Assembly: GCF_009905375.1 (NCBI RefSeq) | Contig: NC_133656.1 | Location: 242,589,139-242,653,138 of the forward strand | DNA from: Apium graveolens | Taxonomy: Eukaryota; Streptophyta; Magnoliopsida; Apiales; Apiaceae | Direction of reading: 5' to 3' | Length of the DNA: 64,000 nt | Shown here: positions 35,226 through 47,200 of the stretch, in pieces | Numbering within the stretch: the first letter of the stretch is position 1 | How the letters are laid out: each line of letters starts with the position of its first letter | Notes under the pieces: model-generated | What the model was told of the DNA's origin: nothing | Database searches by the model: none | The model's input: the letters and a program-made list of their open reading frames with translations, nothing else | Translations under genes and position numbers: made by a program

Positions 35226-36504
35226 TGTAAAGCATAATGTAACGTAATATGTAATCGAGGAATTATAACTCAACATGAAACAGAAAAAGATAAACAATAT
35301 TAAATTATGAAACATAGGAACCCTAATGATGAAGACTATATATATACAAAGAATCAAAAGATGGAATTGATGTTTTAAGTTCATAATCAAGTCATGGGAA
35401 GAAGTTCATTAACATGTTCAAGCCTCCATAAAGAATAAGATATCGAAGGACTTCCAGTGTCAGTGAAATGATTTGATTTGAAGTATTGAAGATCAAGGGT
35501 TCAGTGATTGAAGCACTGAATAATCAACCAAGGTGTATCAGCTCAGCATTACAAAAGAATTTGAATTAAATCAATTCATGTTAGTTGTTTGTGAACCAGA
35601 CCAGTGCACCAAGCATCAGCATATTAGAGAAGGTTTAATTCAGTTATACAGAAAGATCAATATTGATACAATTATTAGAGTCAAGAATTTTTCTAAGTCA
35701 AAGATCCACTGCCAAGACAACTAGATCGCAAGTAAGTTGCAAGAAACAAAAATTGGCTAAGGAAAAATAGCTTACTATCCTGGTCGTAAGTATCTCATTC
35801 AGGGAGCTACAGGTCACAAGTAACTTTGTGACTTGGGAAATATGCATCCTCCTAGAAGCACAAGGTTGTAAGTAACCTGTACAGGGAAAAACAGGTCGCA
35901 AGTAAGTATTAGAGATGAAATTAAGGAAAAATCTTACACAGGTCTCCCTAGGTCGCAAGTAACTTTGCCCTAGGGAACTAGGTCGCAAGTAAATGCTAAA
36001 GGAGAAATTTGCTAAGGCAAAACCACCTGTGAAGTTCTGGTCGCAAGTAAGTGACTAGAAAAGGCTACTGGTGGTCGCAAGTTAAGTAGCAACCAAAGAA
36101 CTCTCTCTTGTCGCAAGTGACTACTTGGTTGTGTTATTGTGAATTATAAATGCAGCAATTCAATGATTTGAATGGACAGAAATGTGCCACCTTCCCTAAG
36201 GAATTGAAGTCGAAAAAGCAGAAAATGAATACAATTTCATTTGGTAATCTTCCTCAGCCAACAGAAAGTATTTTAGGGGAGCTCCATTAAAGACTTCATT
36301 TATTAAGCTTGTAAACACAAAGTTGTGATGTTGAATGTATATTAATAAAATAATATATTTCTCGAATTATTTTGTGTCTATTTTAATTCCGTACTTATAA
36401 CGAAGAACTTGAAACGAATCGAAAAAGATTGTAGGTATCGTATTCAACCCCCCCCCCCTTATACGATACTTTGGAAGCGGCTTATGTTGATGAACGGTTA
36501 TACA
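35226..36504 (+). repeat. 3' LTR of the Sirevirus-like element, unit 2
   Basis: Begins TGTAAAGC after the polypurine tract at 35212-35225; tentative end TTATACA. It includes the motif array 35724-36120. Confidence 0.6.
35724..36120 (+). repeat. GGTCGCAAGTAA direct-repeat array in the LTR, unit 2
   Basis: About ten copies in the same order as unit 1. Confidence 0.85.
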
Positions 36505-37430
36505 ACTGTGGTATTTATGAATTAACGTCATAAGTGGAAGCTTAATTTCCATCTCAATATGTGACTTTGGATTGTGTTACATATTTAGCTCCTGGCTACT
36601 GCTGTTTTATTGATCTACGACTGTATACCTCTACAATCATCTAGTACTTCATGATTGTAATTCAGGCTGAGCACAACATTTTCATGCACTCATTTTACAT
36701 ATTAAGTGTAACTTGTGTATTTGGCGATTCCTTATTTAGCGCTACGCATAACTCATTGGTAACCTCTATTTTGATCAAGAAAACCGATAAAATGAATATG
36801 TTAATGAAGGCTACAGATTCAAAGATTCAGATAAGAGGAAGAAACTTATAATTCTTAACCGCTCATGTTATTTTGGTGATTGATTTTCTAATATGCTAGT
36901 TTTAACCTGTGTCAGAGGGAGTAAAACACCAGGGAAGGTTTGGACCCTCCCTGAAATTGGTCCAAATTGTTTTTTTAAGAAAGCCCAATGTAAAAGTTCC
37001 CCAAAAAATACACATTCACAAAACTCACGCATCAGCACATACACATCAATGAAAAATTCAGAAAACAGAGAAATGTGATAAGAGAAGAGAGATGTGACCG
37101 AGAGAGATGTGATAATAGTGAACAAAAACGGATAAGTGATAATAGTTTGTAACATGATAGGGGACGAATGGTTAAATGTTTAAATAATTTATTGATAATA
37201 TATATTGAGCGTTATATTTTCCTAAGCGTGAAAACTGAAGATGTACTTCAAACGTCCGGAGTGTAGACGGGAGCGCTGAAAACATATAATTGTAATAAAA
37301 TATGTTTTTCATGATATTATTTTGCACTTTTCTACTTTTAGTTGAGAATTTTTTTAGCTTATATTCGCCTTCTCTCTGATTTCAACAACTCTCATTCTTT
37401 ACACTTCTTTCGAGCCGCTTATCACTGCTT
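36505..37430. other. Non-coding stretch after the LTR, unit 2
   Basis: Counterpart of 16986-17910; nothing recognised. Confidence 0.5.
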
Positions 37431-38088
37431 TAGGTAGCACTATGGCCTTCAAAAAAAATACAATTTTGCTTTTGTAAAAATGTAAATTTTAATTATTTTT
37501 TGCAAAACGACTTTTTTGGGAAAAAAGGTATGCAATTTTACAATTGAAATTAACCAAATCAACTTTATTGAAAATTTAGGAATAATAATCAGTGGTTTAA
37601 AATTGCATTTAAGGTTACACCCTTACAAAATCTTGTATCTGTAATAGTTTTTGGTTGGGATTTGCCTTTAATATTGGATTTGTTAAATCAAATGTACCCT
37701 TGTTAAATGTAATCAAAAATAGTTTTAATTATTTTGCTGAAACAAAAGTCTCATTTTCTCGAGTTACAAACCATATTTTATTGCGTATATTTACAGAAAA
37801 CAGCAAAATCGTAAAAAAAACTTTAAAAAGTTAGCACTTTTGCTCATTTTCCTTTATTTAAATAATTCATAAATAAATAAACTTCATAGAAATTTTAGAA
37901 AATTTAAACAACACATCTCACAAGAAAACAAACACCCATATTTCGCCAAAAACATTTTCCTATACTTTTTCATAAAAAATAATAAGAAAATATTTAATCT
38001 ACATAATACGTTACACCAACATAACAGATATGGGCACACATTGTCAAACACAATAAATCACAAATTTCCAAAAAATTTCTTCTCAAGG
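37431..38088 (+). repeat. Truncated PHD upstream copy 'A', unit 2
   Basis: Counterpart of 17911-18566. Diagnostic differences change partner inside this segment: before about 37.6 kb it mostly matches unit 1, after about 37.7 kb it matches unit 3. Confidence 0.8.
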
Positions 38089-38096
38089 TTGTACTA

Positions 38097-38640
38097 GGGG
38101 TGAGTAAAACTGAACCGAAACCGAGAAACTGAACCGAATCATATAATTTCGGTTTTGTTTGGTTTGAGTTTTTCAAAAATTTCGGTTAATTCGTTTTTTC
38201 GGTTTGAACCGAAATAATATTGGTTCAGTTCGGTTAATCTAAAAATAAATTCGTTTTAACTAAAATAACCGAAATCCAAAATATATATTTTTTTGAATTA
38301 TTATATATATATATAATGTAATACAGTAAATATAAACAAAAAACAGACTGTATGTATTTTCAATTGGTTAGAATGTATGTATCTTCAGTTTTTTACATAT
38401 ATAATATAATATGTATTCTTTTAACATTTCCAATTATTTTTTGTTTCCATTTTAAATTATTTTGATAAAATTTTCAAATATTTCGGTTTTCCGAAACCAA
38501 ACCGAATTAACCAAAATAATTCAGTTCGGTTTGTGCATAAGTTTGGTTCGGTTCGGTTCGATTACGAAAAAATTATCACTTCGATTTTCGGTTAATTCGG
38601 TTCGGTTCGGTTTCTGACCGAACCGACCGGACGCTGAGCC
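38097..38640. mobile_element. AACCGAA-rich fold-back element, unit 2
   Basis: Counterpart of 18574-19120. It shares with the unit 3 copy a one-base loss (TTCGTTTTTTCGG) and the altered TA-repeat border, both absent from the unit 1 copy. Confidence 0.6.
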
Positions 38641-39267
38641 TTAGGTAGCACTATGGCCTTTAAATATAGGTATTTAATTTTTTTATAAGAAACGTAAATT
38701 TTTAAAAAAAATTGCAAAACAATTTTTTTTTTAGAAAAAGACGAGCTATACAATTTTACAACTGAAAATAACCAAAATTAATTTTAAAAACAAATTGAAA
38801 ATAATAATAATCATGAGACTACTCTAATAAAAACCAATTTTAGAATATAAAATAGAAACTGAATAATATTTTTTTAAATTACTTTGAAATATATCAAATA
38901 TGGTATGCAAATTGATCGTTGAGTGATGGAGAAAAGTACAGTGAATTCGGATTTAAAAAAAAACATACCCTTTAACGGGAAAAATCAATTTAAAACGGAG
39001 GCGGAAAATTGAGATTGTCTGTAGGGTGCAAATTAGTTGGGTGTGATGTTTTAAAGGGAACCGGACATTAAATTAAATTGATCTAATGATTTAGATTAAT
39101 TTCTAGTTTGTATTCTAATTTAATTTTTATTTGATCATTTGCCTAATAATCCTACTTAGTTTAAAATTATATTTAAGGTTGCACCCAATTTACAAAATCT
39201 TGTAATTGTAACTGTATTTGGTTGGAAGTTGCATTTTGGATTTGTTAAATTAAATGTAATCTTCTTA

Positions 39268-39816
39268 GAGATTGTTTGGTTCGACTCATATTTCGAACCC
39301 ATATTTAGTGTTTAGTTGACTATTTTAAAATTAGATATGATTTCTTATACTCATCTAGAATCAAATTTGATACATGTGAATTTAAGAGAGTACTATGAGG
39401 TATAAATTAAATTTCATTATCTCATTTTTATTTATAAAGTTGAATACAATCTTAAAACATATATCTTAAATATCATGTTATTTAATTTTAAATAAGTTAT
39501 GCTTATTTTTATTTAATTCAAATTATTAATAATTTTTTTGATTTAAATATTATAAATGAACATTGAATTTTAAAATTTTAATTTTTTAATCACTTATATA
39601 TATTTATTTTTGTTTGTATGTTATATAAAAACTTAAATTCGACATATGCAATATATAAAAGTTTGATTCAATCAATGAATCAAAAATATTTAATTTAAAG
39701 AGATTTCATTCCATCACCGAAACAAGACATGATATGAGGATTGATTTCTGAACCTCATGCCGGCCCAACCTGATTCCTTATTTCAAACCCATATCGGCTT
39801 CTAAACCAAACGACCC
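39268..39816. mobile_element. Tourist-like MITE, unit 3
   Basis: 549-bp counterpart with TTA at 39265-39267 and 39817-39819. Several substitutions distinguish this beta-lineage copy. Confidence 0.75.
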
Positions 39817-39819
39817 TTA

Positions 39820-40350
39820 AATGTAATCAAAAACAGTTTTAATTATTTTGCATAAGCAGAAGTCGCACTTGGTTACAAACCATATTTTTATTACGAATAT
39901 TTATAGAAAGCAGCAAAATTGTAAAAAAGCTTTAAAAAGTTAGCATTTTTGATCATTTTCCTTCATTTAATTAATTCATAAATAAATACATTTCATAGAA
40001 ATTTTAGAAAATTCAAACAACACATCTCACAAAAAAATAAACACCCATACTTCCAAAATAAATAAATTCCTCTACTTTTTCATTAAAAATAATAAAAAAA
40101 TATTAAATCTAAAAAATAAGTTACACCAACATAACACATATTGACACATATTGTCAAACACAATAAATCACAAAGTTCCAAAAAAATTCATCTCTGGAAC
40201 CCACGAGTTCGCACCAAAAAACAAATTTGTATCTACCACCCTCAAAATTAAAAAAAAACTCCAAAAAATAAAATAAATCACAAATTATATTACAACCTCG
40301 GACCCCCTTGTCTGATAAAAGACAAACTTGCAATTCTCGCCACCTTCTAC
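39820..40350 (+). promoter_or_regulatory. Proximal promoter region of PHD copy 3 (altered TATA-like site)
   Basis: Counterpart of 844-1369. The TATA-like CTATAAGAG of copies 1 and 2 reads CTGATAAAAG here (about 40311-40320). The 5' UTR exon ends at 40404, with CGTG before GTAACA instead of CGAG. Confidence 0.4.
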
Positions 40351-40610
40351 AGTTCTACTCCTTCTTCTTCCGACAACGACTACTACATCTTCGCGATTTC
40401 CGTGGTAACATTCTTTTTACCCCCAATCTCAGTTTTACTGTCTGGAAATATTTGTTTTTAACTTCATTTTTTATGTAAGTCATTTCAGTTCTAGTGTTCG
40501 TTTTATAGTTCATGTGATTTTACGTAGTTTTTGAATTTTAATTACATGATGTTAATTAGGGTTTTGAATTTGTGATTATTTAGATTATTTTACTGTAGTT
40601 ATACATTTTT

Positions 40611-41265
40611 AACTCCACGTTGATATGATTTTTTTAATTGTAGCATTCGTTTTATAGTTGGTGCAATTTTAAGTGATTTTTTTTTAATTTTGATTGAATG
40701 GTTTGAATTTGTGAGTTTTTGTTGTGTGTTGTTGTTTCAACTCCATGTTAATGTAATTCCTGTTGAATTCGTGTAATTTACGTGATTATTGGTTCTTGAT
40801 TGTTTTTAAATAAATGATGTGGATTGAGGTTTTGAATTTGTGATTGTTTGTAGTGTGTAATTATTTTTAACTCCATGTTAATGTAATTCATATCAATTTA
40901 AGCTTTGGTTTCGTATAATTTAGGTAGTTATTGATTTTTAACCATTTTTAAGTGAATGATGTGGATTAAGGTTTTGAAGTTACGATTGTTTACGGTATGT
41001 AATTATTTTAACTCCATGTTGATGTCATTGATTTCGATTCAAGCCTTTGTTGCATGTAATTTATGTAATTGTTGATTTTTAAGCATTTTTAAGTGAATGA
41101 TGTGAATTAAGGTTTTGAATTTGTGATTGTTTACGGTATGTAATTATTTTAACTCCACGTTAATGTCATTCTTTTTTATTCAAGCCTTTGTTGCATGTAA
41201 TTATTTATGTGATTGTTGATTTTTAAGCCATTTTTGGTTAAATGATGTAAATTTGGGTTTGAATT
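40611..41265 (+). repeat. Tandem ~130-141-bp repeats in PHD intron 1 (copy 3)
   Basis: Same series as in copies 1 and 2, anchors from 40611 to 41151. Confidence 0.7.
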
Positions 41266-41294
41266 TGTGATATAACTGGTTTATGATTACAGAT

Positions 41295-44200
41295 ATGGAG
41301 CCAACGGAAGATTGGGGAAACAAATCATGGGCGGTGGATTGTGCGTGTGGAGTGAATTTCGATGACGGAGAGGAAATGGTGAATTGTGATGAGTGTGGAG
41401 TGTGGGTGCACACGAGGTGTTCGAGGTACGTAAAGAGCAAAAAAGTGTTTACGTGTGAGAAATGTAGGAGGAAGAGTAAGAGGGGTGAGAATATTGAGGA
41501 CGAGGTTGCTGATAGTTTGCTTGGAATGGCGAATAAGAGTGGGGAGAATGTGGGGTCTAGCAGGACGACTTGGATAGGGAGGGTTCCGAGGGAGGAGAGG
41601 GCGCATGTGCAAGGAGTGGTTGGTGGGGAAAGCGCGGGAACGGGGATTTTTGGGTCGGCGTTGTGGAGGGCGAGCGGGTATGTACATAAGAAGTTTGGTT
41701 TTCAGTATAAGGAGTTTGATTGGAATGACGGGAATGAGACTGGTGGTAATGAGGGTGGTGGAAATGAGCTTGGTAGTGAGGGTAGTAATTGGGGAGCGTT
41801 GTCTTTGTTGAATAATTATAAAGCGGGGGGTGTTGGTGGTAGTGTAAGTTTTGGTGCGGGGAAGAGAACAAGAGATGAAGAAAGTAATAAAAAGAAAAGG
41901 GAGGAAGGCGAGGACGGCGAGGAAGTTAATGACAATACAACTACCACTTCTAAGTTGATGCATAGAAGTAAGACAGTTGACCATTTAGATTATCAACCAT
42001 CATCGAAGGTCAACCTCACACTACAGGAGGATCAGTCAAGCACTCTAAACACTCCTGCAACAATAAGTGATGAAGAGGTCTGAGTCAAGCTGGCGTTTTG
42101 TTGTCATGTTTTCTTGAAGTTCCTCTGCTAATGTTTTGCTAATTTCTGTTTCATCTTTTGCAGCTTGCATTATTATTGCATCAGGAGCTTAACAGATCTG
42201 CAAGAGTCTCGCGGGTGCCACGCATGCGGCATGCTGGTAGTTTACCCCAGTTAGCTTCTCCGACTGGTGCAAGCATGCTCATGAAGCAGTCACCATCTAA
42301 TTCTGTGGGAAAAGACCGTGGTTCGGTAAGTTGCACTGACACTTTTAATTTCATTTATACTAGTGATTTCTCAATTATATTAATCGTTGTGCTTAAACAA
42401 TACAAATATTCATTTCGCCCTTGGTAAGGCCCGTCCTTGTTAAGTTAGTTGTGTACTGATTTTTTTCCTTTTATATCCTTGTTGATTTAAATATAACGTG
42501 ATAAGTACTGTTATAGGGTGTTAAGTAACCATCTATAATTAAAATCCTAAGGTGTTGGGAGGCGTCCTCAATTGGGTTATATAACTGTAATATCTTGCAT
42601 GACATGTCTTAGATATATAACTCTAAAATCACTTTGTTTTTAAGAATCAAACTTTAAAGCGCATAATGAGTATGCGTTTCCATAAACGTGATAAAAAACA
42701 AAGTACTGTTTTAGTTATGTTTCCATAGCTAAAACTAGGTATTGTTGACACCATAAATGTTTATCTCATCCTTCCAATTGGTTGATATTAATCGCTTACG
42801 TGTCATTCTTTATTGATGTTTTTATCAATGTTTATGTCTGGCCTTTTATGGCAAATTTTGAGAAATACTGCACCCAATATCATAAAAGGAAAAATATGGC
42901 CCTTTATGGCACAGAAAAACGAGTCTTAGACATGTCTTCTTTTAAAACGCAAAGGCGTGCAACGTTTCTTATATTTATAACTCTGAAGTCACTTTTTTTT
43001 AAGAAACAAACTTTAATGCGCATCATAAGTATGCGTTTCCAAAAATATGATACACAGTGGCGTGTTTGGAAGACGTCACATGCAGTAGCGGTTTTACTAA
43101 ATTGTAATGGATACCTGTACATGTGTTTTGGAATGGTTCCACACAACTGGTAATGTGTGGAGTCGACTCTGTGATCTTCACTTGAATGTACTACAAATGA
43201 ACCACTGAACCAGATATATGCTTTGGCAAGATATGAAACACACAATATTATAATGTGTCACATGTGGCATTAAGGGCCTTTCTATCCAGTTTATACTTTT
43301 TGGGCAATTTTCCTTAGATATCTATTAAGTTTCATCCTCTAATGATGTCATTTCTCATTTTTAATATTACTTGCACGGTTAATTTTCATATCTAATGAAG
43401 GTGAAGTGAAGCCTGAGGAGATTATATAAAAATAACCATGTTAAGGTAATGTCTTACATTGCCGAGGGTATAGCTTTGTACTTCTTTAGCCTAGTGGTAT
43501 CCATCTTCCCTTGGTAACAAGAGGGCGAGAGATTGACCTTGTGTAGAAAGCATTTATGACAGGCTGACAGTGTGAGTATTAAATTTTCTGTAAATGACCG
43601 ATAATCGGAAAAAGCTATAGTGGAAAAGGATGAGTAAAAACAGTTTAAAATTTTCAATTGTTCCTTTTTTCTTTTATAAATGATAATGGCTGCTCGACTT
43701 AGCTTAATGGTAGTATCTGTTGTTGTTTTTAACAATAAAGGTTTCCAAAAGAAAAGGAAAAAGTGTAGCAACAGAGGGAACTCAAAATTCTCAAGAGCTC
43801 CAGGATGAATCTAAGAGTATGAAGAGATCACTACTGCTGCCAGTTCAGAGGACCAATGACTCGGCTCATTCTGTTACCATGAGGGTAGTGGACAATGGGT
43901 CAGCACCAGCCATACAATCTGCTAACAAGAGTAATCCTCCTGCAACTAGCAAGCAGCATGTGTCTTCCAGATATAAATCGACTCAAACTGCCTCTGATGA
44001 TGACTCTGGCACTGAAAACCGTGTGACCTACCGCACCTTACCAGGTTATTGCTTTAAGTTCTAGATTCTTCACATGTTTGAGAAAGATATAGCTGTTGGT
44101 CCCAGATTAAAACCACCAGCAACAAGCTTATTACAGATGCAATACTCACACACAACACACTCGTTTAAAACAGAGGAAATGCAGAACTCCACTTCTTATT

Positions 44201-47200
44201 TATTAAACAAACACAGTACATTTATATTAAAAGTACTTGGAAATAAACAAAACAACTAACTCCTAAAGACCAGCAACAAACTCCTAAATATAGTCCACTA
44301 CTTCCACTTATTCTCCTGATCCTAAAAACACTAAAACCACTCTTTGACTACTTCCCTAATGGCTACTACTGCTATCTGGTGTAAAGAACATTCAGGCAAA
44401 ATACAAGTTCAAATTATTTTCCAACACACTCTCCCGTAATTTGAACTCGATTCTGCAGATTCTGGATTCCAAGCAATGCTCGCATTCTCTCGAACTTCAC
44501 CGTAGACATGGGTTTAGTCAATATATCCGCACATTGCTTTTCAGAACACACATGCTTGATCAAAATCTCTCCTCATGCAACACATTCGCGTATAAAGTGG
44601 TAGCGAATATCAATGTGTTTGCTTCATCCATGGAAGACCGGATTTTTCGCCAAATCAATGGCAGACTTGTTATCTATATATATAGTAACTGGACAGTGCT
44701 TCATATCACCTATTTGGGTAAGTAAATTTCACAGCCACACACCTTGACATGCTGTTGCAGTTGCAGCCATGAATTCTGCTTCACAGGATGATAAAGCCAC
44801 GCACCTCTATTTTTGTGATACCCAAGTAATCAAACTTTCATTTAAATAAAATGTCATTCCCCCTGTACTTTTTCTATCCTCGACATCTCCCCCAAGATCA
44901 CTATCAGTATAGCCAGACAATATATAGTTTCCAGTCCCTCTCCTGTAAATTAAACCATAGTTTAGAGTACCTTTTACATACCGCAAAATACGCTTTGCTG
45001 CGTTCAAATGCATCATAGTGGGACGCTCCATAAACCGGCTAATCATCCCTACCGAATACGCTATATCTGGTCGTGTATGGACCAGATACCTCAGACCCCC
45101 TACCAGGCTTTTGAACATCGTGGAATTGACTGTCTTCCCCGTCTCATCTTTAACCAGCTGCACCTTTGGTTCCATTGGATACTTTGACGGATTACAATCT
45201 GTCATTCCAGCCTTTTCAAGCAGCTTCTTCGCGTACGCAGTCTGTTTTAGCTCTGTGTAGTCCTTCTTTTGATCAACTTCGATTCCCAAATAATAAGATA
45301 ACCTTCCCAAATTACTCATTTCAAACTCATCACTCATTTGTTTCTTAAATCTTTCAATATTTGCAACGCTTGTGCCAGTAACTAGAAGATCATCAACATA
45401 CACCCCTATAATTAAGGACTCATTCCCCTCTCGTCTTGTGTAAACAGCGTGCTCATATGGGCATTTAACGAAGCTAAGTTTCTCCTGACACTTACTTAAC
45501 TTCGCATACCACGCACGAGGTGCCTGCCGCAGTCCGTACAGTGCTTTCACTAAGCGATACACCATGTGCCTTTTGTTTTCTTTCACAAATCCCTCAGGCT
45601 GCGTTACATATACAGTTTCCTCCAAATCTCCATTTAAAAAGGCGGATTTAACATCTAAATGGTGCACCTGCCACCCGTTTTTTGCAGCAAGTGCCAGCAA
45701 AAGTCTCACGGTTTCCAGTTGAGTAACCGGTGCGAACACCTCCTCAAAATCTATGCCTTGCCTTTGAACATAACCTCTAGCTACGAGTCTTGCTTTGTGT
45801 TTGGTAATGTTCCCGTCAGCATTCCTCTTAACTTTGTATACCCATTTCAGGTTGATCGGTTTTTGTCCAGGAGGTAACTCTTCCAGTTTCCAGGTGTTAT
45901 TCTTTTCTATTGCTTCGATTTCATTTTTCATGGCCTGCACCCATGATTCATCATGTGCTGCCTAGTTCATAGCTCCCGGGTTCATCCACTCCACATAATA
46001 ACAATTCCTCCTCTAACTCGACTTCTTGAGTCTCGTTATAAATGTCACTAAGCAGTCTGAAATTCCTTGGATGATCGCTGCTGCTACTCGAATTCCCAGA
46101 ATTTCCAGTGGCTGAACCCTGATCTTCCAAGTCTGTTTGTGCAGTAACTGACCTGGTGGGCGTCTCTGCTCTCGTGGTCTCACTAGTGCTCACACTACCT
46201 CTTTCTGAGTGACCATAATTTTCACCACCATATTCATTAGTGGCATTCTCAGTGAGATCTTCATTTTCTGCACTTGACCAATTCCCGTCACATTGAAAGA
46301 AGCCTGATTAGAAAACTCTTCGTTTTCATCTTGCATCTTACTCCAGTTCCAACCTTTGCTCTCCTCAAACACGACGTCCATGCTCACTACAATTTTCTTT
46401 AACTCTAGGTCGTAGAGTCTGCAAGCTTTTGTGCCTGGTTCCGTACCCAAATAAATCACTTCTCTACTTCTATCATCCAATTTGGTTGTGTGCACATTTG
46501 GCACTTTCATGTGTGCCACACAGCCAAACACTCGGATGTGACTTACGTCCGGTTTATAGCCTTTCCACACCTCATACGGGGTCTTGTTTGACACAGCCCG
46601 TGTTGGCAAGTGATTAAGCACGTATACAGAATGTCGTGCAGCCTCTCCCCATAAATTAGAAGGCATGTGCATCTCTTTCAAAAAGCTACGAGTCATTGCC
46701 ACTACCGTCCGGTTTCGACGTTCTACTGACTCCATTTTGTTGCGGTGAATAAGGGGCTGTAAAATGCCTTACAATACCACTTTCTTCACAATAAGCATTG
46801 AACTGATTAGAACAAAATTCCCCACCCCTATCAGTTCTCAATATTTTAATCCTTTCATCTGTATTCTTTTCGACAAACATTTTGAATTTCTTAAATATCC
46901 CTAGTGCTTCATCTTTGTTTCTCAACATGTAAAACCACATAAATCTACTATAATCATCAACCAACAATAAGAAATATTTATTACCCGCCTTTGTTTCAGG
47001 TGTGATTGGACCACAAAGATCCGCATGAATCAGTTCCAGAATTCTTGTAGCTCGATATTCTGCCTGGCTTGGAAACTGATCGTCTCGTTTGTTTTGCCAT
47101 TAAGCATCCTGAACACAGCTCCTTAGGTTGCACCAATTTTGGTAAGCCTCGTACCATATCGTTGTCAGACAACATCTTCATGGCCCTATAATTCACATGA

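Larger units (their letters stand above)
27868..36504 (+). mobile_element. 5'-truncated Sirevirus-like copia element, unit 2
   Basis: Counterpart of 8420-16985 with the same truncation. It retains the 69 bp in the downstream ORF that unit 1 has lost. Confidence 0.75.
19456..38976 (+). repeat. Tandem unit 2 (alpha lineage up to about 37.7 kb), 19.52 kb
   Basis: Second unit, nearly identical to unit 1 and sharing with it several nonsense changes in the retroelement remnant that unit 3 lacks. From about 37.7 kb to its end it instead groups with the end of unit 3. It retains the 69-bp segment (32630-32698) that unit 1 has lost. Confidence 0.95.

Noticed and set aside
41325..41984. 219-codon minus-strand ORF (and similar 104-120-codon ORFs at 2350-2896, 21806-22352 and 62981-63637)
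   Set aside because: Antisense shadow of PHD exon 2. Its Pro/Thr/His-rich composition follows from the Gly/Glu/Arg codons on the other strand, and it has no homology or splice context.
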